Shown piece by piece: positions 7,458 to 16,655 of a stretch of 64,000 nucleotides of DNA. Source of the DNA: Vagococcus fluvialis (GTDB lineage Bacteria; Bacillota; Bacilli; Lactobacillales; Vagococcaceae); contig NZ_QPJV01000011.1 in the NCBI RefSeq assembly GCF_003337315.1, positions 19,690 through 83,689 of the forward strand, written 5' to 3'. Numbering within the stretch: position 1 is the stretch's first letter; the number at the start of each line of letters is the position of its first letter. The notes under the pieces are model-generated. The model saw only the letters and a list, made by a program, of their open reading frames with translations. It was not told where the DNA came from and did no database searches. Made by a program: the position numbers and the translations under genes.

Positions 7458-9113
7458 ATGAATAAATTTCAGGAGCTAAAAGATAGCTTATTAAATAAAT
7501 GGAGAGATTTAAATAGAATTAAGCAAATTAGCATTGTTTTAGCTTCTATTAGTGTAATTGTAATTATACTTCTCTCAACATTTATGTTAAATAAAACTGA
7601 TTATTCTGTTCTTTTCTCTGATCTTTCAGATGAAGAATCAGGACAGATAACAAAAAATTTAGATGAAAATACCATAAAATATAAACTCGAAGATAAAGGA
7701 AGTAAAATTCTTGTTGATTCTAAGATGATTGATAAAGTCAGAATTGAGCTAGCAGTTGAAAATAAACTACCAAATAAATCGACGGGTTTTGAACTTTTTG
7801 ATGAAAAAAATATGATGGCTACAGATGAAGATAGAAAAATTATGTACCAAAGAGCGGTAACAGGTGAAATTCAGCGAGCTATCGAATCTTTAGAAGCTGT
7901 GAATCAGGCAAAAGTTATGTTAGTAACACCTGATAAAAGTATTTTTGAAGAAAAAAATAAAGAGTCAAGTGCATCGATTGTTTTAAAGTTAAATTCTAAT
8001 CAATCATTAAATGAAGAAGCTATTAAAGGTATTGCTTTGTTAACTAGTGGAGCAGTTGAAAATTTACCTCAGAAAAACATTAAAATTGTCGATGAGCAAG
8101 GTAATGTATTATCGGATGGGCTAGAGGATAAAAAATCAAATAATGCAAGTGATTTAGCAAGTAAATATCAAACATTAAAAGATGGTTTTGAGGAAAAACT
8201 GGAAGGTAAGGCATCGAGATTACTAGGAACCTTATATAAAGAAGATGACTTAAATCTTGCGATTAATGTTGATTTAGATTTTGATTCTATCGAAAAAACG
8301 ACAATCAAATATGCGGAACCTGAAATAAGAAGTGAAGTTATACAAGCTACTGGAGATGAACTTAATCCTGGAAGAATTGAAGGAGCAACGGCTAGAGATA
8401 ATGCTACGAATGTTGTTGGGAATACAGCTAATGGGACTAAGTCATATAGCCATACAATTAATAATGAACTTGATACTGAAACAACCAAAGTGTTAAATGC
8501 ACCAGGTGTCGTTAAAAGAGTAACAGCTTCAGTTTTAATTAACGGGAATTTATCTGTTCAGGAAAAAAATCAACTTGAGGAATTAGTTCAATCAGCTATT
8601 GGATATGAAAGAGAACGTGGAGATAAAGTAACAGTTCAAGCGATTAAAGTAGGAGAAGAAGAGGTAGTTATTAAAGATGATACAGCCACTTCATCTAATA
8701 ACCTTTTATCTTACATCAAACAACCTCTCGTTTTAGGCAGTATTATTGCAGTTTTATCGGTATTAGGAATTTTAATATTCTTACTTATTAGAAAAGGTAA
8801 GAAGAAAGATGATTTAGAAGATTTATTCGACTATGACTTAGATGTTACAAAAGATATAGTTGCTGAACCTAAAATGATTAGAAGTGAGAAGCAAACTGAG
8901 AACTCAACAAGTGAGGAGTTTGAACAAGTAGTGAAAGACATTGAAATTAATCATCAAAAACTTATTAAAGATGATTTAGATAATGAATTATTAGCTAGAG
9001 AAAAACAACAATTAAAAGAGAGTATGGATAAAGAGAATCAAGCTAAAAAATATGCCAAGGATAATCCTGAACTTGCAGCAGAATTAATAAAAGTTTGGAT
9101 GAAAGATAAGTAG
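7458..9113 (+). CDS. fliF: flagellar MS-ring protein FliF
   Basis: This 551-residue protein builds the membrane ring on which the flagellum is assembled. The first membrane helix is near residues 22-45 (SIVLASISVIVIILLSTFML). The periplasm-side ring-building domains follow (YSVLFSDLSDEESGQI, then FELFDEKNMMATDEDRKIMYQRAVTGEI). A low-complexity beta-collar region occupies roughly 270-340. The second helix is near 423-446, and a charged cytoplasmic tail ends in AAELIKVWMKDK, the FliG-binding segment. It is followed 8 bases later by fliG. Confidence 0.95.
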   Translation: MNKFQELKDSLLNKWRDLNRIKQISIVLASISVIVIILLSTFMLNKTDYSVLFSDLSDEESGQITKNLDENTIKYKLEDKGSKILVDSKMIDKVRIELAVENKLPNKSTGFELFDEKNMMATDEDRKIMYQRAVTGEIQRAIESLEAVNQAKVMLVTPDKSIFEEKNKESSASIVLKLNSNQSLNEEAIKGIALLTSGAVENLPQKNIKIVDEQGNVLSDGLEDKKSNNASDLASKYQTLKDGFEEKLEGKASRLLGTLYKEDDLNLAINVDLDFDSIEKTTIKYAEPEIRSEVIQATGDELNPGRIEGATARDNATNVVGNTANGTKSYSHTINNELDTETTKVLNAPGVVKRVTASVLINGNLSVQEKNQLEELVQSAIGYERERGDKVTVQAIKVGEEEVVIKDDTATSSNNLLSYIKQPLVLGSIIAVLSVLGILIFLLIRKGKKKDDLEDLFDYDLDVTKDIVAEPKMIRSEKQTENSTSEEFEQVVKDIEINHQKLIKDDLDNELLAREKQQLKESMDKENQAKKYAKDNPELAAELIKVWMKDK

Positions 9114-9121
9114 GTGAATCA

Positions 9122-10126
9122 ATGGAAAATGTAGATGGAACAAAAAAAGCTGCTCTTTTGTTGATTTCACTGGGATCTGAAACAGCAGCTCAAATAATGA
9201 AACTTTTACCAGAAAAGTATATTCAAAAAGTTAGTTATGAGATAGCAAATATTGATTATGTGAAACCAGAGGACAGAGAGAGAGTTATAGAAGAATTTGT
9301 TCAGATGTCAACTGCTCGAAGACATGTAGTTGACGGAGGTATTGATTACGCTATTGATTTATTAAATAAAGCGTTAGGTGCTCAAAAAGCAAAAGAGGTT
9401 GTTAGTGTTTTAAATCAAATTCAATTGAGAGAACGACCTTTTAATATTGCTAGAAAAGCAGATACACAGCAACTTACAAATTTATTACTTAGTGAACATC
9501 CGCAGACTGTTGCACTAATTTTATGTTATATGCAACCTGATAAAGCGGCAGAGGTATTGGCTCACTTTCCAGATAATAGACAAGCAGAAATTGCTGAAAA
9601 AATTGGTACTATTTCAAGTACGTCACCTATTATTATTGAAAAAATAGAAAAAGTTATTGAAAATAAATTTTCTAATTTTGTTGAGAATGATACTGAAAAT
9701 GTCGGTGGTGTTAATACTTTAGTTGAAATTCTAAACTCAGTTGGAAGAAGTACAGAGAAAAATATTATAAGTGATTTAGAAAAACGTCAACCAGAATTAT
9801 CTGAAGAAATAAAAGCTAATTTATTTACATTTGAAGATATTGTTGGCTTAGAAAAATCAGATGTCCAAAAAGTTTTACGAGATGTTAATCATGATGTATT
9901 GGTTCTTGCGCTTAAGGGAGCATCTGAGGGAATCAAGGAATTCATTTATAGTAATCAAAGTTCAAGGTCTGTTGAGACATTAAAAGAAGATTTACAATTC
10001 TTAGGACCAGCAAGATTATCTGCTGTTGAGGAAGCACAACAAAATATTGTTGCTGTTATAAGAAAACTTGATGAGGAAGGAGAAATTTATATCGGAAGAG
10101 GTGACCAAGATGCAGTCATCTCGTAA
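9122..10126 (+). CDS. fliG: flagellar motor switch protein FliG
   Basis: This 334-residue C-ring protein transmits torque from the stator and couples to FliF, FliM and FliY. The N-terminal domain binds FliF; the middle domain contains the EHPQ motif (SEHPQTVALILCYM, about residues 124-137). The C-terminal domain has the charged torque helix region LKGASEGIKEFIYSNQSSRSVETLKEDL followed by GPARLSAVEEAQ. Length and domain order match B. subtilis FliG. Its last 17 bases overlap fliH, suggesting translational coupling. Confidence 0.95.
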   Translation: MENVDGTKKAALLLISLGSETAAQIMKLLPEKYIQKVSYEIANIDYVKPEDRERVIEEFVQMSTARRHVVDGGIDYAIDLLNKALGAQKAKEVVSVLNQIQLRERPFNIARKADTQQLTNLLLSEHPQTVALILCYMQPDKAAEVLAHFPDNRQAEIAEKIGTISSTSPIIIEKIEKVIENKFSNFVENDTENVGGVNTLVEILNSVGRSTEKNIISDLEKRQPELSEEIKANLFTFEDIVGLEKSDVQKVLRDVNHDVLVLALKGASEGIKEFIYSNQSSRSVETLKEDLQFLGPARLSAVEEAQQNIVAVIRKLDEEGEIYIGRGDQDAVIS

Positions 10127-10955
10127 CTTCTTTAAAAATGAAGATACAAATACTCATTCTGAAGTGAAAAAAATAGAAACTTTTTATACTCCTAAGAGTA
10201 GGGAAGTAACTGCTTCTAAAGAAAGCTTAACGGTTTCTGAGATGAAGCAGTTAGAATATAATTTTAATGAAATTCAGAGAGAAAAAGAGAAACAATTAAT
10301 AAATGAATTAAACAAGGAAAAAAATGATTTTAAAAAACTAATTGAAAAAGAAAAAGCTAAATTTTTTAAAGAATTAATAGAATTAAGGCAATCAGTACTA
10401 GTAAAAGCTGAGGATGAAAGTAATGAAATTAAAGAGGTAGCTTATCAGCTTGGACTAAAAGAAGGACAAAAAGATGGCTATGAAACAGGTGTACAAGAAG
10501 GTTACATAGCTGGGCAATTAGAAGCGGAATCGCTAAAAGAAAATGCTCATAAAATCATGGAGCAAACAACTGAAGCAATTGAAATTTATAAAAAAGAGAA
10601 GCAAATGGATTTCATTCGAGTAGCAGCAGTTATGGCAGAAAATATTATTCACCATGAATTGAGTTTATCTGAAGACAAACTTAAATTGCTATTACAACCT
10701 GTTTTAAATCAGTTAGAAAAAGCTGAAAACTTTATTTCAATTTATGTTACAAAGGATAATTTAGAAAATACTAATTCGTACATGGAAAAAATGAAAGAAA
10801 GTTTCTCCGATTTAAAATTTGCGGTTTTAGTAGATGAATCTTTAGAAAAAAATGGTTGTATCATTGAAACGAATTATGAAGTTATTGATTTACAAATTCA
10901 AAAACAACTTGATTTAATGGTAAAGGATTTGTATGAAGGTGATTCCGATGGGTGA
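10110..10955 (+). CDS. fliH: flagellar export ATPase regulator FliH
   Basis: This 281-residue protein binds FliI and regulates the export ATPase at the cytoplasmic face. The start is the ATG at 10110 (MQSSRNFF), preceded by AAGAGGTGA (10096-10104); the 10068 start lies deep in fliG. Residues ~60-130 form a Glu/Lys-rich coiled coil. A short Gly-repeat region, GLKEGQKDGYETGVQEGYIAGQLEA, is the family's GxxxG-like segment. The C-terminal part (VAAVMAENIIHHELSLSEDKLKLLLQPVL) matches the FliI-binding domain. Confidence 0.9.
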   Translation: MQSSRNFFKNEDTNTHSEVKKIETFYTPKSREVTASKESLTVSEMKQLEYNFNEIQREKEKQLINELNKEKNDFKKLIEKEKAKFFKELIELRQSVLVKAEDESNEIKEVAYQLGLKEGQKDGYETGVQEGYIAGQLEAESLKENAHKIMEQTTEAIEIYKKEKQMDFIRVAAVMAENIIHHELSLSEDKLKLLLQPVLNQLEKAENFISIYVTKDNLENTNSYMEKMKESFSDLKFAVLVDESLEKNGCIIETNYEVIDLQIQKQLDLMVKDLYEGDSDG

Positions 10956-12264
10956 TTTTTTAGAAGCAAATAAAATCAATAAAAAAATAAGTAATCGTTC
11001 TTATTATTTGAAGTTTGGAAAAGTTACTCAAGTAGTTGGTTTAATTATTAAAGTCGAAGGATTAGATGTATTTATCGGAGAAGTTTGTCAAATCGAAATA
11101 AATAAAACTAATAAAAGTGTTATGGCAGAAGTAGTTGGTTTTGTTAATAAAACAGTTCTGTTGATGCCATTAGACGAGTTAGATGGAATTGGGCCAGGAT
11201 GTTTGGTAAAACCAACTGGATCAGCACTTGAAATTGAAATAAATAATCAACTATTAGGAAAAACGCTAGATGGATTAGGCCGAGTAATTACTGATAATGA
11301 ACCACTACTAAATGCAGAAAAATATTCTGTTAATCGTGAGTCACCTGATCCTTTTAAACGACGAAAAATTGAAACAGTTATGAGTACTGGAGTAAAAGCA
11401 ATTGATGGAATCTTGACTGTAGGGGAAGGTCAGAGATTAGGGATTTTTGCTGGAAGTGGTGTAGGAAAAAGTACACTTCTTGGAATGATTGCAAGATATT
11501 GTGAAGCAGATGTCATTGTAATAGGTTTGATTGGTGAACGTGGAAGAGAAGTTACAGAATTTATAGAAAATGATTTAGGGCCTGAAGGGTATAAAAAATC
11601 AGTCATAGTATGTGCTACATCAGATCAACCACCACTTGTACGATTAAAGGGTGCTTTTGTAGCAACAGCTATAGCTGAATACTATAGAGATCAAGGTAAA
11701 AAAGTTATTTTAATGATGGATTCAGTAACTAGGTTTGCAATGGCTCAACGTGAAATAGGGTTGGCAACAGGTGAACCACCAACTTCAAAAGGTTATACAC
11801 CATCAGTTTTCACCATGTTACCAAAGTTATTAGAACGAAGTGGGATGGCTGAAAAAGGTTCAATCACAGCTTTTTATACAGTTTTAGTTGAAGGTGACGA
11901 TATGAATGAACCTATTGCTGATGCTGTCAGAGGTATTCTTGATGGACATGTTGTTTTGTCAAGAAAAATAGCCGCAGAAAATCATTACCCAGCAATAGAT
12001 ATACAACAAAGTCTTAGCCGATTAATGAAAAGCATAGTAACGCCAAACCAGTACAATCAAGCTGGCTTACTCAAAGAAAACTTAGCAACTTATTCAGAAG
12101 CTAAGGATTTAATTGATATTGGTGCTTATAAAATAGGAACTAATCCTAAAGTAGATAAAGCAATAGAAATAAATAATGAAATTAAGTCATTTCTAAAACA
12201 AAAAGTTGATGAGCCGTCAACTTTCTTAGAAACGACAGAATCATTAAGCCGAGTGTTTCACTGA
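10948..12264 (+). CDS. fliI: flagellum-specific export ATPase FliI
   Basis: This 438-residue ATPase energises unfolding and chaperone release of flagellar export substrates in the cytoplasm. The start is the ATG at 10948 behind GAAGGTGA (10935-10942), overlapping fliH by 8 bases. The Walker A motif GSGVGKST lies near residue 165, and the Walker B region is KKVILMMDSVTRFA. The catalytic glutamate region GLIGERGREVTEF and the motif ATGEPPTSKGYTPSVF are intact, as in F1-beta-like ATPases. Length matches the family. Confidence 0.95.
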   Translation: MGDFLEANKINKKISNRSYYLKFGKVTQVVGLIIKVEGLDVFIGEVCQIEINKTNKSVMAEVVGFVNKTVLLMPLDELDGIGPGCLVKPTGSALEIEINNQLLGKTLDGLGRVITDNEPLLNAEKYSVNRESPDPFKRRKIETVMSTGVKAIDGILTVGEGQRLGIFAGSGVGKSTLLGMIARYCEADVIVIGLIGERGREVTEFIENDLGPEGYKKSVIVCATSDQPPLVRLKGAFVATAIAEYYRDQGKKVILMMDSVTRFAMAQREIGLATGEPPTSKGYTPSVFTMLPKLLERSGMAEKGSITAFYTVLVEGDDMNEPIADAVRGILDGHVVLSRKIAAENHYPAIDIQQSLSRLMKSIVTPNQYNQAGLLKENLATYSEAKDLIDIGAYKIGTNPKVDKAIEINNEIKSFLKQKVDEPSTFLETTESLSRVFH

Positions 12265-12290
12265 AACATTCTGAGGGAAGGGTGAGATGG

Positions 12291-12725
12291 TTGTCGAAAT
12301 ATAAATTTAAACTAGACAATGTTTTAAATTGGCGTGAACTTGAAGAAGAAGAAGCCAAGAAAAATTTTTTAATATACCAACAAGCTCAAAAAGAACAAGA
12401 AGAATTATTAAATGATTTCATTACAGCTAGTGATGAGATGAAAGAAGAAGTTGCAACATTAATTAATATTAATGATTTAAGACAACAGTATATTTATAAG
12501 AATTATTTGGATGAACAAATTGTTAAACAACAAGCTACTGTCGAGCAATTTTCAAATGAAACAAATAAAATGATGGAAGTTTTTGTTGAAGCACAAAAAG
12601 AGAGAAAAGTAATAGAGAGATTAAAAGAAAAACATCACGAGAATTTCTTATTTTTAGAAAAGCGTGAAGAACAAAAAAATCTAGATGAAATGGGAACATT
12701 ACGACATTGTTACTCTTTCTTATAA
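12291..12725 (+). CDS. fliJ: flagellar export chaperone FliJ
   Basis: This encodes about 144 residues, nearly all predicted coiled coil, beginning YKFKLDNVLNWRELEEEEAKKNF, the FliJ N-terminal pattern. The start is taken as TTG at 12291 because the GGAAGGGTGAG site (12276-12286) sits just upstream; the GTG at 12282 would overlap that site. FliJ escorts substrates and links the FliI ring to FlhA. It lies between fliI and fliK in the usual order. The exact start is the least certain point. Confidence 0.85.
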   Translation: MSKYKFKLDNVLNWRELEEEEAKKNFLIYQQAQKEQEELLNDFITASDEMKEEVATLININDLRQQYIYKNYLDEQIVKQQATVEQFSNETNKMMEVFVEAQKERKVIERLKEKHHENFLFLEKREEQKNLDEMGTLRHCYSFL

Positions 12726-12748
12726 TAGATAGAAGGGAATGTGATTAA

Positions 12749-14101
12749 GTGGCAGAAATTACTGGCTTGGAAAATATACCTTTTACTTCAGTTATTAAAT
12801 TGGAAGAAAATCTAAGTGGGATAAATTTTGATGCTCCCACTGGACAATTTTTGTCGATGTTTAATGAAGAGGTTGCTGCGTTATTGCCAAAAAGTATAAC
12901 CGAAGATGGAAATAGCATTGATAAAAGCGAATCCCCTGTTGGAAATGATTCTCCAATTGTTAATTTAACAGAAAATGGTAATACAGAGGACGAGAATTTA
13001 CTTGTTGAAGTTGATAAATCACTTGTAAAAGAAAAAAATACTGACTCTAAAGATTCCGAAGAAATAGAGTTAAGTCAATTTATTGATGCTAATCCTCTTT
13101 CATTGATTGTTAATAATATGTCAGCATCATATTTGAATTTAATTGATTTACAAAATGGTGTTGAAAATCAATTACCAAGTTTGGATGTTGAACCCGGTAC
13201 ATTACCAATTATAGATAATTCTAATCATATTGCTGGTATGAACGGGAAAGAGTTTAATTTATCAACTCTAGACGAGACACCTAAACTGATAAGCGTGGAT
13301 ACAGCTACTGATATATTAAATAAAAATCAAAAGATACCAGAAAAAATCGATTTAGAACAACCATTAGCTCAAAATAAGATTCTTAATGAAGTTGATGGGA
13401 TTAATGAGGTTAATCAAAAGTCGATAGCACCAGAAGAAAAATCAGCATTAAAGGTATCTAAAGAGAGTATTCCATTAGAAATAATAAAGAAAAAAGATTT
13501 TTCTGAAATAGAAGCAGTACCACAAATAGAAAGTGAAGAACCTAATGAAATAAAATCACAAGTACAAATATTATCACAGCCTGTTCAAAGTTTATTAGAT
13601 AAGTCAGTTGTTGGCAAAAATATTGCGGGAAGTAGTTTAGTTAATAAAAATTTTGAACAAGAAAACATAAATCGTTTGTCTGACACGATTAGCCATGAAA
13701 TAACTAATTTATCTGAGAAAGAAAGTAACACATTTAAATTAACACTTAGACCAGAGAGCTTGGGAGAATTAGATGTTGTGCTAGACGTTAAAGATGGGAA
13801 AATCTCAGCAAAATTTTTAGTAGAAACTGATAAGGTAAAAGAACTGATTCAAAGCAATTTAACTAATCTTCAAGAATCTTTAAGTAAGCATAATGTTGTT
13901 TTATCAAAATCAGAAGTATCTTTAAATTTACCTAATAATAATTTTTCTTCTTTTGACGGTAATTTAAATCATAGGCAAAATCAGCAACAACAAGAAAAAT
14001 TCTTTAATACAGGTAAATTAGCTCAACAATACCAGTTAAAAGATGAGTATGAAGAAACGAAACAAGTTAATATAACAGATTCAGTCGATATATTGGTTTA
14101 A
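12749..14101 (+). CDS. fliK: flagellar hook-length control protein FliK
   Basis: This encodes 450 residues with a GTG start at 12749. The first ~320 residues are acidic and poorly conserved, as expected for the ruler part. The C-terminal domain carries the substrate-switch signature LTLRPESLGELDVVLDVKDGKISAKF at about residues 331-356 and a Q-rich tail (NHRQNQQQQEKF). FliK is exported during hook growth and switches the gate from hook to filament substrates through FlhB. The next gene, flgD, starts 12 bases later. Confidence 0.9.
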   Translation: MAEITGLENIPFTSVIKLEENLSGINFDAPTGQFLSMFNEEVAALLPKSITEDGNSIDKSESPVGNDSPIVNLTENGNTEDENLLVEVDKSLVKEKNTDSKDSEEIELSQFIDANPLSLIVNNMSASYLNLIDLQNGVENQLPSLDVEPGTLPIIDNSNHIAGMNGKEFNLSTLDETPKLISVDTATDILNKNQKIPEKIDLEQPLAQNKILNEVDGINEVNQKSIAPEEKSALKVSKESIPLEIIKKKDFSEIEAVPQIESEEPNEIKSQVQILSQPVQSLLDKSVVGKNIAGSSLVNKNFEQENINRLSDTISHEITNLSEKESNTFKLTLRPESLGELDVVLDVKDGKISAKFLVETDKVKELIQSNLTNLQESLSKHNVVLSKSEVSLNLPNNNFSSFDGNLNHRQNQQQQEKFFNTGKLAQQYQLKDEYEETKQVNITDSVDILV

Positions 14102-14113
14102 AGAGGTGAGAGT

Positions 14114-14551
14114 ATGACAGATATAAACAGACAAATGGCTTTAGGAACAAGTCAATTGGCAAATCCTTCATCATATAGTTCTAGTAAAGCTGATTCTAAG
14201 AATGGAATCAAAATGGATGATTTCTTAAAAATTTTAGCAGCATCTATGAGCAATCCTTCTTTATCAGGATCAGAAGGAGGAGGCAGCAATGGGACAGATT
14301 ATATTTCCCAACTTGTTCAGTTTACAACTTTAGAGCAACTACAAGAATTAGGTAGTAATTTAGAGTATACGATGATGATGACACAACAACAACAAGCCAT
14401 TAGTATGGTTGGAAAAACAGCTACTATGTACGAAAATGGGGAAAAAATAACTGGCCCAATTGAAAAAGTTAAATTTTCAAGCGGTTTTGCAACACTAGTA
14501 GTAAATGGTAAAGATTATTTGATGAGTCAAATGATTGAAGTCGGAGAATAA
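14114..14551 (+). CDS. flgD: flagellar hook cap/scaffolding protein FlgD
   Basis: This 145-residue protein is the short Firmicutes form of the hook assembly scaffold. The N-terminal conserved region KMDDFLKILAASMSNP is followed by a Gly/Ser insert and the typical DYISQLVQFTTLEQLQELGSNLEY. It then has QQQAISMVGKTATMYENGEKITGPIEKV. It acts at the tip of the growing hook. The start ATG at 14114 follows AAGAGGTGAG (14101-14110). Confidence 0.9.
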   Translation: MTDINRQMALGTSQLANPSSYSSSKADSKNGIKMDDFLKILAASMSNPSLSGSEGGGSNGTDYISQLVQFTTLEQLQELGSNLEYTMMMTQQQQAISMVGKTATMYENGEKITGPIEKVKFSSGFATLVVNGKDYLMSQMIEVGE

Positions 14552-14556
14552 AAAAT

Positions 14557-14580
14557 AAAGGAGCACACTTTTTTGTGCTA
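14557..14580 (+). other. small hairpin between flgD and flgE
   Basis: AAAGGAG (14558-14564) is followed by a hairpin, AGCACA / TGTGCT (14562-14579), and then a second Shine-Dalgarno-like AAGGGG before the flgE start at 14595. It may be an RNA stability or processing element that lets the abundant hook protein be made in excess. No function is proven. Confidence 0.4.
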
Positions 14581-14594
14581 GTAAGGGGAAAAAA

Positions 14595-15494
14595 ATGCTT
14601 AAATCACTATATTCAGGTGTAAGTGGAATGAAGAGTTTACAAACTAAAATGGACGTTGTTTCAAATAATATAGCTAACGTAAATACTTTTGGTTTTAAAG
14701 CTGGTCGCGTAAGATTTCAAGATTTAATGAGTCAAACAGAGGCCAATGCACAAGGACCAACTGTTACTGGTGCTGGTGGAGTCAATGCTAGACAAGTTGG
14801 GTTAGGAGTTAAAGTTGGTGCAATTGATACTTTTACTGGAAACGGAACACCACAACCAACTGGTAGACCTTTAGATTTTGCAATCGATGCAGACGGTTAC
14901 TTTGTTTTACAAAAAGATGGTAAAGATCAGACTAAATTTTATACACGTGACGGAGGATTTACATTAGATAGCACAGGAACGCTAACTAATGCAGATGGCT
15001 ATAAAGTTATGGGATACCAAACAAAAAATGGACCAATTAAAAATGATGGTACCTTTAATCCTAATGAAGATTTAGAAGATAATTCAGTTTTAGGACCATT
15101 AACAATTGGAAATAAAATTACTGTTGATGGAAAAGAAATTGATTTAGTGAACTACTCTATAGATGCTACGGGATTAGTTACAGGAAAATATAGTGATGAT
15201 AACACATACATTTTAGGGCAAATATCTATTGCAACTTTTTCTAATCCAGATGGGCTAGAAAAAGTTGGTGGTAATAATTTCGTTCAATCAGGAAACTCTG
15301 GAGCTCCTAAAATGGTTAGAGCCGGAGAAGATGGAAGTGGACGATTAGTTCAAGGAACTTTAGAAGGTTCAAATGTTGACTTGGCTAATGAGTTTACAGA
15401 GATGATTATCGCTAGCCGTGCTTATCAAGCGAACTCAAGAAGTATTACTACTTCTGATGAAATGTTACAAGAATTAATTAATTTAAAACGTTAA
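14595..15494 (+). CDS. flgE: flagellar hook protein FlgE
   Basis: This 299-residue protein has the hook/rod N-terminal motif VVSNNIANVNTFGFKAGRVRF at about residues 22-42. It has the FlgE-type middle (RPLDFAIDADGYFVLQ, TKFYTRDGGFTLDSTG) and the C-terminal motif EGSNVDLANEFTEMIIASRAYQANSRSI. It polymerises into the curved hook outside the cell. The length is short, as in B. subtilis, where the protein was first named FlgG-like. The position after flgD and before flbD supports hook rather than rod. Confidence 0.92.
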   Translation: MLKSLYSGVSGMKSLQTKMDVVSNNIANVNTFGFKAGRVRFQDLMSQTEANAQGPTVTGAGGVNARQVGLGVKVGAIDTFTGNGTPQPTGRPLDFAIDADGYFVLQKDGKDQTKFYTRDGGFTLDSTGTLTNADGYKVMGYQTKNGPIKNDGTFNPNEDLEDNSVLGPLTIGNKITVDGKEIDLVNYSIDATGLVTGKYSDDNTYILGQISIATFSNPDGLEKVGGNNFVQSGNSGAPKMVRAGEDGSGRLVQGTLEGSNVDLANEFTEMIIASRAYQANSRSITTSDEMLQELINLKR

Positions 15495-15537
15495 TTAATC
15501 GATAAAATTTGGTGTTTTATTAAGCGAGGGAAAACAT

Positions 15538-15729
15538 ATGATTCAATTAACAAGCATCAATGGAAAGTCATTCTTACTAAACAGTTCGTTGATTTATCGA
15601 ATTGATAAATCACCAGATTCGATTATTACATTAAGAGATGGACAGAAAGTAATGGTTCAAGAAACTGCTGAAGAGATTGCTCAATTATATTTAGACTATC
15701 AAAAAAGACTAGTTGGGCGAATTTTTTAG
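15538..15729 (+). CDS. flbD: FlbD family flagellar protein (SwrD)
   Basis: This 63-residue protein has the family pattern MIQLTSINGKSFLLNSSLIYRIDKSPDSIITL and ends in VQETAEEIAQLYLDYQKR. In B. subtilis the equivalent gene in this exact position, between flgE and fliL, is swrD, which is needed for full motor power; that role here is by analogy. The ATG at 15538 follows GCGAGGGAAA. Confidence 0.85.
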   Translation: MIQLTSINGKSFLLNSSLIYRIDKSPDSIITLRDGQKVMVQETAEEIAQLYLDYQKRLVGRIF

Positions 15730-15757
15730 TTAGTTAATTAAAAACGAGGTGTGAATA

Positions 15758-16258
15758 ATGGAACAAGAAATTTTGGAGGAAGAAGTAAAGGAACCCAAAA
15801 AAGGTAAAAAAAATATTATTTTGATATTAGTAGTAGCTGTTGTAGGAATAATTGCAGGGACTGCTGGAACCTTTATAGGTAATGCTATCTCACATAAAGT
15901 AAATGGCAAGCAAACACCACAAGTAGTGGAGCAAAAATTTAGCGAAAATGAAGTAGCTGTTCCTTTAGATGAATTTTTAATTAATTTGGCAACTGGAAAA
16001 AGTGGGGAAGCTACATACATTCGTATTGAATTGTCTTTATTAACTTCTAGCGAAAAAAATGCAGAGGTAATAAATTCAAGTAAAGATTTAATTCGAGATA
16101 GTATCATTAACTTATTAAGACAAAAAGATGCAGAAAGTATTTTGGAAGATCAAAATGGCGTTAATAAATTAAAAGAAGAATTAAAAAACCAAATTAATGG
16201 TGATTATGGATCAGCCTTAGTTAGAGAAGTTTTCATTACTAACTTAGTTATTCAATAA
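15758..16258 (+). CDS. fliL: flagellar basal body-associated protein FliL
   Basis: This 166-residue protein has a short cytoplasmic basic/acidic N-terminus and one membrane helix at about residues 19-44 (NIILILVVAVVGIIAGTAGTF). The extracytoplasmic domain matches FliL (FLINLATGKSGEATYIRIELSLL, IRDSIINLLRQKDAESIL). FliL surrounds or supports the MotAB stator. The ATG at 15758 follows GAGGTGTGAATA, and fliO follows after 16 bases. Confidence 0.9.
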   Translation: MEQEILEEEVKEPKKGKKNIILILVVAVVGIIAGTAGTFIGNAISHKVNGKQTPQVVEQKFSENEVAVPLDEFLINLATGKSGEATYIRIELSLLTSSEKNAEVINSSKDLIRDSIINLLRQKDAESILEDQNGVNKLKEELKNQINGDYGSALVREVFITNLVIQ

Positions 16259-16274
16259 TTATGAAGGAGAAATA

Positions 16275-16655
16275 ATGACCAGTTTTTTTTTACTAATTAA
16301 AACTATAGTATTCTTATTAGCAATTATTTTGCTAATAAGAATTACTTTGATATATGTAGACAAATATTCAAAAAATAAAAGCCAAAACATAAAAATTATA
16401 GAGAAGGTTTCCCTTGGGAAAGATACTTCTATCGCAATTGTTTTTTTATGTGGCAATTATTTTTTGATGAGTATCTCTCAAACAGAAAATAAGATAATAA
16501 AGGAACTCAATGATGCAGAAGTCAAAGAGTTAGAGATGAAGATATTATTAGAGCAAGAAAAGATACAAAAAAAGAATCAGGAATTTACAGCATTTTTGAA
16601 AAACGTTGTAAAGCGTGATGTAAAGAAGGGGATCAAGAATGAAAAAACAAATTAA
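16275..16655 (+). CDS. fliO: flagellar biosynthesis protein FliO
   Basis: This 126-residue protein has one N-terminal helix at about 2-26 (FFLLIKTIVFLLAIILLIRI), then a small beta domain (IKIIEKVSLGKDTSIAIVFLCGNYFLMSIS) and a charged coiled-coil tail, the general FliO/FliZ layout. FliO helps assemble the FliP ring of the export gate. Its sequence family is very divergent, so the call leans on position directly ahead of fliP; the last 17 bases overlap fliP. Confidence 0.85.
   Translation: MTSFFLLIKTIVFLLAIILLIRITLIYVDKYSKNKSQNIKIIEKVSLGKDTSIAIVFLCGNYFLMSISQTENKIIKELNDAEVKELEMKILLEQEKIQKKNQEFTAFLKNVVKRDVKKGIKNEKTN

Noticed and set aside
8168..8488. 106-codon minus-strand frame inside fliF
   Set aside because: It is antisense to a well-conserved gene, has no ribosome binding site, and its composition is that of a reverse-frame shadow.
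12282..12290. GTG at 12282 as the fliJ start
   Set aside because: It overlaps the ribosome binding site; the TTG at 12291 is better spaced.
15730..16107. 125-codon minus-strand frame opposite fliL
   Set aside because: It is a shadow of fliL and has no promoter or binding site.
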